The position numbers and the translations under genes are program-made. From assembly GCA_009809945.1 (NCBI GenBank), contig WTPW01000014.1, positions 858,920 to 922,919 on the forward strand: a stretch of DNA of 64,000 bases, written 5' to 3'. This DNA is from Gigaspora margarita (lineage: Eukaryota; Glomeromycota; Glomeromycetes; Diversisporales; Gigasporaceae). Shown one piece after another: positions 33,599-44,052 of this stretch. How positions within the stretch are numbered: the stretch's first letter is position 1; the number at the start of each line of letters is the position of its first letter. The notes below the pieces were generated by a model. It worked only from the letters and a program-made list of their open reading frames with translations. It ran no database searches and had not been told where the DNA came from.

Positions 33599-33922
33599 TT
33601 TTAACTTGAAAAATATTATCATTTATACTGTTAACTTACTTGCTATAAACTTTGTTTGATATAACAGATATAATATGTTATTAGAATTGAATTATCGATA
33701 TTTTTGACTTTTAACATTTACTTATAAATTATACTACTAACTTTCTATAGTATATGTTTGTGTTGATAAAATATTCAATATATGTTAGAATTGAATTATC
33801 ATCATTCTTATTGTTATGCTGCTAACTTACTTGCTATAGCGTTTATTGTGTTGATGTAACGACATGTTATTAAATGAGAGGTTTGACTAAATATCAAAGT
33901 AATTTAAGTCTATTTTACTTAC

Positions 33923-34280
33923 GCTTCTTTAACTAGTTGGAGGGCATTTAATATCCATGCATTATCTGGTTCATCTGGTTCAATTTTTAATAAATACTCC
34001 AAGTCATCAATAGATTCATTATACTTTTTCATTAAATAATTAACTTCTGCTCGATATTTTATTGTTATGATATTATCTTGTTCAATTTTTAGCAATTCTG
34101 TCCAATCTCTAAGCGCTTCTTCATATCTGCCTAAAATAAAGTAGATTCTTCCTCTATAACATAAGTCAATCAAATTACGTGGATATTTTTCTAATGATTT
34201 GGTTAATTTATAAAGAGTTTCTTCATATTCAAGTGCAAATGCATTATTCAATTTGGTTCTGTTATCCTCATGATTCATCA
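33923..34280 (-). CDS. TPR exon, left copy
   Basis: One open exon on the minus strand starting after acceptor TTAATAG. It encodes two clear TPR units and a partial one: DLCYRGRIYFILGRYEEALRDWTELLKIEQDN and TIKYRAEVNYLMKKYNESIDDLEYLLKIEPD hold the usual small/aromatic TPR positions. TPRs act as protein-binding scaffolds. It ends NALQLVKEA at a strong donor (GTAAGT), whose bases also create an apparent TAA stop. The SPRY exons precede it on the same strand and the phase matches (SPRY exon ends with one base, this exon begins with two). Either it is the middle of a SPRY-TPR-kinase gene, or it ends at the TAA 33919-33921. Confidence 0.75.
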
Positions 34281-34367
34281 CTATTAATAGAAATTAGAAA
34301 TCGATAATTATTAAACATTATTAAACAATTTAAAAACGATAAGCTATTAAATATTTAAACAACTTTC

Positions 34368-35642
34368 CAGAATATTTAAAATTTTCATCTCCAAAATTTA
34401 CTTTTACAGACCCTCCTTTCGACATAAGTCCAATACAAGGATACAAATTATCTTCGAAACCATTTGGCAAATAGCACGCAATTCCTTGAAATATAATATG
34501 AAATATCAATTTATATCTAAGCCCTAGACTAATGGCAAAACTAAATTATTAAATAATAATTACCTATATTTACACCATTTTTAGTATAAAATATTATCTT
34601 GTTTTTAAAATTCAAATAGCAGCCAATAGTGTCGCCTCTAGAATATGATTGTCCATACGGCTCGCCACTTCCAGAACAAAAAGAATATCCATCATCGCTA
34701 TGATAACCCCAGGAGTTATTTTCTTGTCCTAAATATCATAACAAAGGTATTGACGTATGTCCATAAAACTATGAAAAAATAAATATTTATGGTGCAGATG
34801 CTGAAATTTGGGCCTTAATTTATGTCTATAAATCTACTAAAATCTATACTATTTTTTTCATAAGCCCTAAACTCAAATTAACTATTACAAAAAAGCTAAA
34901 AAATGCACCCAAAAATTTTAAAATCTTATAATAAAACATTCAAAATTTCAACTTCTACCCAATTCAGCTTCATATATTACATTATAAATTTTTATTACCT
35001 GGAATTGCCATATATAAATCATCAGTTTTTTTATTTTGATCAATTGGCTTTGTGCAAAATCCGACTCCAAATATTCTTTTAAAAGATTGAATTAGAATTA
35101 AAATGAATAATGAATACTGATTCTAATACAATTAACTTCTAAGCGCATCTAACTCAATTATACTTAGAGAATGAATCATTCACACTTTTAGCCAGAAAAG
35201 GCTGTGGTTTAAAGAGATATAGACATAACTTGCACTTAGAGTTTATCGTATAAGATAAATTTATTACTAATATTACCCGTTTTTTTCTTTTTTCATAATT
35301 TTAACTTCAAAATAAAAAAAATTTACGTCGAAAGGAATCGGATTATTCGTTAGAATTCTAGCCGCAACATTATAATCTTCAGGACCTTTGATTCAAAAAT
35401 TTATGTCAAATTAGTAATGTAAGCCTTTAACGATATTCATATTAAATTTCTTAAAACCATGATAACCAATTTATTAAAATATTAATGAAATTTCTTTTAA
35501 AACATAAATTTATTCCGTATAGCTAAAAATAAAGATTAGAAATCACTAAGAAATAAATGTCCATCTCACCTATATATTTGGTTTCAAATCCATCTATTCT
35601 TAATAATTCAAGATCCCGTGAGGTCTGTAATCTACTCATCAT
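34368..35642 (-). CDS. SPRY-domain exons, left copy
   Basis: Five exons on the minus strand fit GT-AG introns: 35642-35570, 35385-35277, 35075-34999, 34738-34564 and 34494-34368. Joined, they read [78 protein letters not shown] and LYPCIGLMSKGGSVKVNFGD, a typical SPRY (B30.2-like) protein-binding domain. The upstream [12 protein letters not shown] segment of the right copy was not found, so the 5' end is uncertain. After the last exon the donor reads GAAAGT instead of GTAATT as in the right copy. Without splicing there the frame stops 13 codons later. Confidence 0.72.
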
Positions 35643-36186
35643 ATCAAATCTAGTTAAAAAATTAAACCAACTTTATGAAGCCCTTTTCTTGATTGCTATA
35701 GTTATATAAAAAATTTATGAATAACGATTGTACTTGTAATATTTCTAAATTTGTTTTATGGCGTATTAATGCATGCAGATAGCTGAAATGCATGAAAGTT
35801 TAAAAACAACAGATTTGTATTACCATTAGTGATGCAGAATAATTCATTCTACATTGTAGGAAATAATTCTACAAGCGATTTACAATCATACAATGCAGGA
35901 GAATTATAGATTGATGATCAGTAATTCTACAATTCTACAAGTGTAACTTACACTTGTAGAATTGTAGATGCATGATAAGATTATTATGGATCATCATAAC
36001 ATGTAAATGCTTGAGAATGTGTATGTGAAAGCGCCAATGCTAATTAAGATTAAAGGAAAATAGTTGTAGTTATGCTATTTAAGGAAAGGAGATAGATTGA
36101 CAACCAATAGCCTTTTTCTTCGCTGCCTGGCTTTAGTCTGGCTTTTTCGACCATCCCAGTCCCGCCCAAAAAAAAAATATATATAT

Positions 36187-36440
36187 ATTTTTGAGCCCGA
36201 AAGAAGTATAAAGGGGAGGGACTTAGAAAATTGCTTACAGACTAGCATAAGGCTTGCTTGGTAACTTGCTTTTGACGCTCGTTATGTGTATATATATATA
36301 AAATAAAAAAAAATTCAAATAAAATAAAAGAGAAAATTTTTGAGTCCGAAAAAAAGTATGAAAAGGAGTAGCTTGGAGACTTGCTTACTGACTAGCATGA
36401 GGCTTGCTTGGTAACTTGCTCTTCGATGCTCATTATACAT
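36187..36440 (+). repeat. Direct duplication of a roughly 105-bp segment
   Basis: Two copies at about 36,190-36,292 and 36,340-36,440 share TTTTTGAG, CCGAAA, GACTAGCAT, AGGCTTGCTTGGTAACTTGCT and a CG.TGCTC.TTAT ending. The spacer between them is a TATATA/poly-A run. No function is known. Confidence 0.65.
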
Positions 36441-36599
36441 ACAAAAGAAAAAAAAAAAGAAAAGAAAAAGTGAAAAGAAGGATAAAATAATGTGCTAAAC
36501 CATCCATCGCGGTATGTCATGCATGTACCCGATTCTCTTTAGTCTTCGCCACATTACTGGTATTTGTCAAGCTGCTGCAAATAATATACCCTGTAAGAA

Positions 36600-37030
36600 A
36601 AAGTGGCACGTGGTACGGTCCAAATTGGCACGGGAAAAACAACCATTACGTGCCTCCGCAAAAAATTTCACGTGCAAATCACGGTCCACAAACCGTTCCT
36701 TCACTGCAATTTCCGTAGAAAAACGTGCCAAAAATCCGTGCCAAAATCTGTGGATTTTGGATTAGTAAACTGCTGCAAAATCCGGTCCATTTACTGTTCA
36801 AAATTTACGGGTGAACGTGCCAAAAATGGCACGGTGAAAAGAAACCATCCCGTACCTCACGTGTCAAACACGGTGCACTATCCCGTGCCTTTCCGTTATT
36901 TTAGTGAACGTGCCAAAATACGTGTATTTTGGCTTAGTAAACTTCTGCAAAATCCGGTCCATTTGCGGTCCAAAATTCACGCGTATACCCGTAATGGCAC
37001 GGATATCACACGTGCCACTTTTCTTACAGG
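36600..37030. repeat. GGCACG/CGTGCC-rich repeat, second locus
   Basis: A GC-richer block made of GGCACG, ACGGTCC and CGTGCCAAAA variants, with GTAAACTGCTGCAAAATCCG and a near copy (GTAAACTTCTGCAAAATCCG) about 180 bp apart. It is related to 590-810 and 1,590-1,742. The open frames across it are not credible genes. Confidence 0.55.
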
Positions 37031-37468
37031 GATAGGTAAAGAAAGGTTTGAAATAAAATATGTTAGGGAAATATGTAATAATTACTATATAAGAAAAATA
37101 AATAAAATGTAGGCATATAAAGTAGAGCCGCAGCATGGCACTACTCCCACAGTGTAGTGATCCGTGCGAGAATAATTATGAGAATTACTTGTGCTAAAAC
37201 CATTAATTGATCATCAATTCTACAATTCTACTGCATAGATCTTCTGTAGAATTAATTCCCCTGCATCACTACCCGAATAATATATATAGAGGCTATATTT
37301 TGTTTAATATAAGGTTTTAATAAATTATATTCAAAAACCAATTATGATTAGTTGAACCTTATTTTGACCAATCAGAATTGCAATTAACTCCATATGCGTC
37401 CTGGCCGACGTGCATGGATTGTGTTCGATAAATGCAGTAAATGCTTGTATTCACGTACGTACGTACTA

Positions 37469-38321
37469 GGGTGGTAACTCAATTAAGTGATCAAAACTAT
37501 GTTAGCAATTTTGGTATTTTTCTATTAGATTTTTTATCAGTAAAATTAAAATGGATGATTAAATATTATTTTACTTTGTTTAATTTAATAAAGAAGAACA
37601 AAATTCTAATCAATTCATCTTGATATTGCGTTTCTCTTTCTATTTTTTTGTTAGCTTAAAACACTTTGCAAAAACTATATTTAAAAAGTGATGTTTGATT
37701 TTTTGATAAATTTCTAGTAAAGTTTCATTTTAAGATAAAAATTTTTACTTTAATTAATGAAATTTCGACGTTCTAAAAGACAAATGTTCAAAATTTATAT
37801 ATTAATAGAAAATTTCAAACGTAACTTTATTCTCCTACATTTGATAAAACTCTTGTAAAATTTCAGGGTAGTTTTCGATGAGCTGAATCATTTTAAAGTT
37901 GATTAATTTTAATAATATGTCTAATATTAATTAATATTAATGATAATACGTTATATCTGTGTAACATGAAAATTCTGGAATATATGTATACATTATTGGG
38001 CAAAAATTTTTGAATAACGGTAAATTTGTTCAACCGGGCAAATGAACACGTGCCGCAAAGCGGCACGTGTCAGCCAATCATTTGCCCGGTTGTGCCAATT
38101 TACTGTTATTCAAAAATTTGCCCAATAATGGTGTTATCCGACAATTTATGATCATGATTGGTAGGGAGTCGCACGCTGAGTTTTAATTTGAAATAAACAT
38201 GATTACGTAATAACACATAAAAAAATAACAGTAAGAAATTTTCATGATCATATGAGTTTGTCGAATAACAAATTTTATAGTTTGCTTACATAACTTTGAT
38301 TACTTAGTTGAATTACCACCC
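37469..38321. mobile_element. 853-bp TA-flanked element containing a nested B-A composite
   Basis: The left end GGGTGGTAACTCAATTAAGT and the complement of the right end (GGGTGGTAATTCAACTAAGT) are about 45-bp inverted repeats with a few mismatches. TA flanks both (37467-37468 and 38322-38323). The B-A composite sits inside, so this element is older than that insertion. Confidence 0.78.
37991..38269 (-). mobile_element. B-A composite palindromic element, copy 2
   Basis: Part A (37991-38130) begins CATTATTGGGCAAAA and ends CCCAATAATG. Part B (38134-38269) begins TTATCCGACAATTTATGATC and ends GAGTTTGTCGAATAA. This is the reverse complement of 21,204-21,484 with few differences, including the same 3-bp junction. 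Its CACGTGCCGCAAAGCGGCA core keeps the same plus-strand loop as copy 1 although the flanks are inverted. Confidence 0.82.
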
Positions 38322-38649
38322 TAGTACTTACCTACGTACGTGTGTAAGGAAGCCTAAAAGCCTCATTTTATATGGAATAAAGATTGATTAACATGCTGGA
38401 TATTTGCTAAATTTAGTAGCGGCTTATTTGCAATATGTAAAATATTGCTATTAAGTACATATCATAATTCTATGCAAAGAAACTGAGAATTCCGGACCCA
38501 TGTCTCTATTGAGATTTCCAATTTAAGAAATTAATTTTCAATTCGCAGTTGATGATTATCCCTATAAAGAGAGATTGAAGTTTTTAAATTTCTTGCACCG
38601 TACAAAATACTAATTGTCTAAACGAAAGAGCTGAGTTCTATTTAATCTA
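38322..38649 (+). promoter_or_regulatory. Upstream region of the right SPRY-TPR gene
   Basis: About 330 bp of unique-looking DNA lies between the element ending at 38,321 and the first ATG at 38,650. It should hold the promoter of the right copy, but no TATA box or factor site could be assigned. Confidence 0.3.
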
Positions 38650-39727
38650 ATGGGAGATTTAGATTTAATAACTGCATACAATGATATTGTTTTGCCGAAT
38701 GCGTGGGATATTAAAGACAAATCGCCGTTTATTGACATAGATTTAAGTGGACTTAAAGTAAATTATACGGGTAATGTGAAAATAAGAAATCTTGCAGAAA
38801 CATTTGTGTTACTGCAATCATTGATATTTAAAGAAAATGTCGCGGATAACCATGAATTCTGATGATGCTGAAATTAATGCATTTGATTGGTTAGGGCAGG
38901 GTTAATGTGATTAGCCAATGGGGCTTTAGATTTCATGATCATCTGAATTTCACGATCATCTGAGACAAAGAATATAATCATAGCTTTTTTTAATCTATTG
39001 AAAATTTTATAATAAAAGATCCTGATGACTATAAATCTGTTATCGTTCGAGCAAATCATCCAATTCCCCCAGAGTGTAAAATATTTTACTTCGAAATTAA
39101 AATTATAAACAAAGGAAAAAATGGGTATCATTAATAATTATTTCATAACATAAACATCACCTTTGTTCTTATGATTTTTTTTATAATCTTCTTTCTTAAT
39201 AGAATGATCGGAATCGGATATTGCACAAAGCAAAGCGATAAAATAATAAATGATTCAGCTTATATGAATAATATGCTCATGCCTGGTAATAGAAAATTTT
39301 TAATTGATTTTCTTATTATTACAAGTTAACATCTATCATATTACTTAGGTCAGGAACAAAATAAGGAAAATGAAACCTGTGGGTGTGGTTATCATGGTGA
39401 CGATGGATATTCTTTTTGTTCAGGAAGTGGCGAGCCATATGATTCATTACATCCTCTTGGATATACTACCGGTGATACAGTTGGATGCTATTTAAATTTC
39501 CAAACTAAAATAGTATTTTATACCAAAAATGGTGTAAATCTAGTAACTATCTATATTTTCAATATGGATTAGCAGGAATACTGTAATATTAATACTATAT
39601 TATATTTAAGGATTTGCATGCCATCTGCCCAACGATTCGGAAGTCAATCTATATCCTTGCGTTGGATTTAGATCGCAAGGTGGATCTATAGGAGCAAATT
39701 TTGGCCATAGAAAGTTTGAATATTCTG
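38650..39727 (+). CDS. SPRY-domain exons, right copy
   Basis: Exons fit at 38650-38770, 39019-39124, 39203-39285, 39349-39542 and 39611-39727. They encode [20 protein letters not shown] and [11 protein letters not shown], then [62 protein letters not shown] and [20 protein letters not shown], the same SPRY fold as the left copy. The last exon ends TATTCTG at a good GTAATT donor. The exon ending at 39542 reads CTA before GTAACT, where the left copy has ATAG before GTAATT. One G is therefore missing and the spliced frame would shift. The gene may be damaged here, or this base may be a sequencing error. Confidence 0.68.
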
Positions 39728-39804
39728 GTAATTTATTTAACACTATATATAAATGGTAGTTATGTATTTAAAACTTATACTCATTTCCATCTCATTATAA
39801 ATAG

Positions 39805-40259
39805 CAATGGCTAATGAAGATATTGGTAATAAAGATATTTATAATGAGGAGAATGAAAATATATTGGAAAGAATAAAAAATTGGATTAAACCAAATAATG
39901 ATGCACTTTCACTAAAATATAAAAAAAAAGATTTACTTCATTATAGACAAATTTGGAACAACACTTAAGGATTTAACCAATGAATTAACAAAATCACTAA
40001 ACGAAGAACCGAATAATGCATTTGAATTAAGCTACCGAGGAAAATTATTTTTTATTATGGGCAAATATGATGAAGCATTTGAAGATTTAGCTAGATTACT
40101 AGAAATTGAACCAGATAATACATTAGCTTTAAGATATCGAGGCAAAATTAATTATATGATGAAAAGGTATAATGAATCAATTGCCAACTTAGAGAAATTA
40201 TTAAAAATTAAACCAAAAGATACATGGGCAGCAGGGGCATGTAAATTAGCTAGAGAGCT
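39805..40259 (+). pseudogene. TPR exon, right copy, frameshifted
   Basis: After acceptor AAATAG the frame reads MANEDIGNKDIYNEENENIL and stops at TAA 39966-39968. The TPR region lies in another frame from about 39,950: FELSYRGKLFFIMGKYDEAFEDLARLLEIEPDN, then ALRYRGKINYMMKRYNESIANLEKLL, closely matching the left TPR exon. One frameshift thus separates the N-terminal part from the repeats. The exon ends GCTAGAGAGCT at donor GTAAGTATAAT (40260), leaving two bases of a codon, the same phase as the left copy. Confidence 0.72.
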
Positions 40260-41078
40260 GTAAGTATAATGTGCACTTGTAAATTTTAGAAACTTAAATG
40301 AGCTTAAAAATAAATAATATTGACCACCACGTATGTAACCATAATAGTCGGTAAAAATTTTTTTATAGCAAGTCACTTTAGAAATCACGTTCATTCCGTT
40401 CATTTCAATACAAAACTAACATGGCCATACCTAAAACAACTTATATACTACAATAGTCGGTATGTATTTTCTACAGTAAATCACTATAAAATCACTCTGT
40501 TCCAATACAAACCAACACAACCATATCTAAATCATTTTATCATCACAATAGCTAGTAAGTTTTTTTGCAGTAAAGCGCTATAGAAATCACGCTTTCCAAT
40601 ACAATTAACATAACCATATCTAAATCACTTGTATCACCATAGCTCGTAAGTATGATAATCAAATTTTTAGAGTAAATCACTATAGGAATCATGTTCATTC
40701 CAATGCAAAACTAACATGACCATATCTAAAACACCACAATAGTCGGTGAGAATCTTCACATTAAATAACTATAGATCACTTTCATAACTAATATAATCTT
40801 CTAAATCACTTGCATCACACAATAGTCGGTAAGAATTTTTTACAGTCCCAAATCACTATAAACATAACCACTCTAAATCACTTATATCACCACAGCAAGT
40901 AAGTATAATAACGATTTTTTACGTAAGTCACTATGGAAATCACATCACGTTCATCCCAATATACATATCTGAATCACTTGTATCACCATAGCTCGTAAGT
41001 ATAATAATTGAATTTTTTACAGAAAATCACTATAGAAATCACATCTAAACTAAATTAACCATATTTAAATCACTCTTA

Positions 41079-42037
41079 CCGTACAAGCGCGAAATAATGC
41101 TCCCCTGCGCGTTAATTGATTGACTGGCGCATTATTTCGAGTACGCGCATGCGCGTTATTTTGAAATAAGAACTGATTTTTGGAGTCAAAGATTTTTAAA
41201 ATAACGCGCATGCAACTTGCATAATAAGACCTAAAAATATTGTTTCATAAATATATATTTAAAAACTATAAAGGGGGTAACAAAGTGATAAATCATCTAA
41301 GCGTATAAAATTATAATAAGTGTACTAAATTTATAAGTAATCAGGTGCATATGTACAGACATTTATAAGCAACTAGGTTATATGCATACAAAAATTCATT
41401 AGCACTCATAAGAAATTCATAATCGGGCTTATAATTTCTGATCAAATACAGTAGTCACTTATATTCTTAATAATTATCCAATCTCACATAAATGATTGGC
41501 TCGAATTTTATTTAACCTTATCACTTATATTACAGATGATTTGAAAATTAGTTGGACACTTGAAAATTTTCTCGTTTTTGAAACCTTTCGGATGAATCAT
41601 CTAACTCTTCGGAAATCGCATCACCATTATCGGACCGAAGTTCCGAAGACTGTGACATGGTTTCCAAAGAGTTAGATGTTTCATAAGACGAAACCGAAAG
41701 GTTTCAAAAACAAGAAAATTTTTCAAATGTCCCACTAATTTTCGAATCAGCTGTAAATAACAAGATATTGCATTACCAAAAATCAAAAACTTATTGAAGC
41801 GGCAAAATAATCATTCNGTAAATTTTTTACTATATAGATAAGAACAGCTATAAATACTAAGTTTTTATNGCCCATGTCAACGATGCAGTTGAATTGCCGC
41901 ACGAATCAATTACCAGTTATATCTGGGGCGCATTAATTTGGGACGTGCATGGGCGTTAATTCGAGACACTAAATGTTATTTTGGGGGTGTCCAGATTTCG
42001 AAATAATGCCCCGGCCCGTTATTTCGCGCTTATACGG
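41079..42037. mobile_element. 959-bp TA-flanked element with GCGCGTTA sub-terminal repeats
   Basis: The left end CCGTACAAGCGCGAAATAA and the complement of the right end (CCGTATAAGCGCGAAATAAC) are flanked by TA. Sub-terminal GC-rich blocks (GCGCGTTA, ATTATTTCG and CGCATGCGCGTTATTT on the left; ACGTGCATGGGCGTTAATTCG on the right, inverted) suggest transposase-binding repeats. Two N calls (41817, 41869) fall inside. A second element is nested at 41,533-41,753. Confidence 0.75.
41533..41753. mobile_element. 221-bp fold-back nested in the previous element
   Basis: CAGATGATTTGAAAATTAGT on the left and the complement of the right end (CAGCTGATTCGAAAATTAGT) pair, and pairing continues through ACCTTTCGG and CTAACTCTT, so nearly the whole element folds into a hairpin. 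TA lies on both sides (41531-41532 and 41754-41755). The apparent frames inside come from the palindrome. Confidence 0.75.
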
Positions 42038-43144
42038 TATCACACAATAGTTAGTAAGTACAATAATAGAATTAGTAAATCACTTTAGAAATCACGTTCA
42101 TCCAATATAAAACTAAACATAACTAAATAATTTTATCTTCACAATAGTCTGTAAGGAATTTTTACAGTAAATCACTATAGAAATCACGTTTATTCCAATA
42201 CAAAACTAATATAACCATATCCAAATCACTTGTATCACCATAGCAAGTAAGTATAATGATCGAATTTTTACAATAAGAAATCACGTTCATTCTAATACAA
42301 AACTAACATATCCATATCTAAATCACTTTTATCTACTACAATAGTCGGTAAGAATTTTTTACAAATCACATTTATTTCAATACAAACTAAAATAACAATA
42401 TCTAAATCATTTGTACATATCACCATAGCTCGTAAGTATAATAATCGAATTCGAATTTTTAGAGTAATCATGTTCATTAAATACTAAAGAGCATAACTAT
42501 ATCTAAATCACCACAATAGTTTGTAAGAATTTTTTATAATAAATCACTATAGAAATTATGTTCATTCCAATACAAAACTAACATAACCATATCTAAATTA
42601 CTTGTATCACCACCATAGTGTGTGAGAATTTTTTACAGTAAATCACTATGGAAATCACGTTCATACAAATACAAAATTAACATAACATATCAATATTAAA
42701 TCACTTGTAGCACCATAGCTCGTAAGAACAGTATATCAGTTTTTTTTTTAGAAATCACGTTCATTCCAATACAAAACTAATATAACATATCTAAATCACC
42801 TATAACATCACAATAGTCTGTAAGAATTTTTTACATTAAATCACTATAGAAATCACGTTTATTTCCTATACAAAGTTAACAAACTACATCTAAAATCAAT
42901 TGTATCACCACAATAGTCGGTAAGAATTTTTTACGGTAGAAATCACATTAACTCCAATGCAAAATTAACATAATCATATCTAAATCCCTTGTCCCACAAA
43001 AGTCTGTAAGAATTTTTTACATTAAATTACTATAGAAATAATGTTTATTTCCAATACAAAACTAACATAACTACATTTAATATCACTTGTATCAACACAA
43101 TAGTCGGTAAGAATTTTTTACAGTCAACCACTATCACTTAAACC

Positions 43145-43675
43145 GTTTCTCGTACAAATTTGGCTAGGGGTTTTTAACCTTCTAATTTTATTAATATCTT
43201 GTGATTTGGTGACTAGGATTTGATACTTTTGGTATAATTTGATTCGTCTTGATGAGATGATTCAAATGGTACAAAATCATTAAATTTGAATCACGAATTA
43301 TGAGATATTTAAAAAAAATATTTGCAACACAGGAAAATTTCTGTATAGAACTGAGCCGTAAATAGTATTTGCAAATATCACATGATCTAGTAATCTAAAT
43401 TTAACGAATCGAATGGTACCAAAATCATTCAATTTTGATTAAAAAATATTTAGATCGACGAGTTTTATAATTATTATTTAAATATTAATATCTTGTATCC
43501 AGTGATTGGAATTTAATAATTTTAGTACCATTCGATTTATCTAGATGAGTCGGTTCGAATGTTATCAAAATCATTAAATTTAGTTCACTAAAAGATACAA
43601 TAAAATTTGTATTTGTGCAAATCTATAGCAAATTTGTAATTGAAATTAAACTGATTTACGGGATAAATATTACAT
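43145..43675. repeat. Insertion of palindromic units in the right array
   Basis: Array units stop at about 43,140 and resume at about 43,680. The insert holds about three degenerate palindromic units built from TGATTTGGTGACTAGGATTT, CGAATGGTACCAAAATCATT and related blocks in alternating orientation. Weak terminal repeats (CCGT...ACAAATTTGGCTA) may bound it. Confidence 0.55.
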
Positions 43676-43929
43676 TTATTTCAATATAAAACGAACATAA
43701 CCATATAAAATCACTTTTATTACCACAATAGTCTGTAAGATTTTTTTACAGTAAATTACAATGGAAGTCTCTTCATTCCAATACAAAACTAACTAAATTA
43801 CATACTGTATATCACCACTAGTCGGTAAGAATTTTATAGGAATCACGTTCACACTATATGAAATAACCTAAATCACTTGTATTAATATAGCTCATAAGCA
43901 CAATAAACTACTATAGAAATAACATATAG

Positions 43930-44052
43930 GCTGATTTCGGCCGATCCACATTTTCAAAACAGGAAATGAGTTTTAAACTCCTCTAATAGGCAAATAATCT
44001 GCGAATTGACAATTGGATTGTTTTGAAAATGTAGATCGGTCGACATCGCATT
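43930..44052. mobile_element. About 120-bp inverted-repeat insertion
   Basis: GATTTCGGCCGATCCACATT and TTCAAAACA on the left pair with TGTTTTGAAAATGTAGATCG and GTCGACATC on the right. Confidence 0.6.

Larger units (their letters stand above)
18960..33880 (-). repeat. Left minisatellite array, about 100-bp unit
   Basis: About 15 kb of degenerate tandem units. On the plus strand each contains a variant of AACTTAC, two variable bases, GCTATAG, then TTTGATTGTGTTGAT, AACAGATGTAATATGTTATT, AGAATTGAATTAT, GATATTTTTGACTTGAAAAA and CTTATCAGTTATACTGTT. Spacing between successive motifs is about 80-120 bp. After subtracting insertions I estimate 120-130 units. A minority type replaces GCTATAG by a GACTATTGTAG-like core. 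On the minus strand, which is the coding strand, the core reads CTATAGC, two bases, GTAAGTTAAC, that is, a splice-donor-like motif. Units carry stops in all frames, so this is not coding. Confidence 0.93.
18930..33922 (-). other. Proposed 14,993-bp intron between TPR and kinase exons
   Basis: On the minus strand the TPR exon ends GAAGC followed by GTAAGT (from 33922), and the kinase exon begins after ATAAAG (ending 18930). The TPR exon leaves two bases of a codon and the kinase exon supplies one, so the frame is kept. The interval is almost entirely the minisatellite and its insertions. An intron this long would be extraordinary for a fungus. The alternative is two separate genes whose intervening spacer is the array. 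Confidence 0.5.
35829..37269. mobile_element. 1.44-kb TA-flanked inverted-repeat element in the divergent spacer
   Basis: The left end GTGATGCAGAATAATTCATT and the complement of the right end (GTGATGCAGGGGAATTAATT) are imperfect terminal repeats, flanked by TA (35827-35828 and 37270-37271). Sub-terminal palindromes of TTCTACAATTCTACAAGTG lie near the left end, and ATCATCAATTCTACAATTCT near the right. No transposase is seen. It carries the 36.2-36.4 kb duplication and the GGCACG-rich repeat. Confidence 0.65.

Noticed and set aside
18960..33880. Tandem array as a coding repeat or solenoid protein
   Set aside because: Unit length varies and all six frames contain stops; short ORFs such as 22988-23203 or 31145-31396 are chance.
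36514..37136. Three overlapping ORFs of 83-169 codons in the GGCACG-rich block
   Set aside because: The composition follows the repeat on both strands, there are no domains, and related DNA at 590-1742 does not keep the frame.
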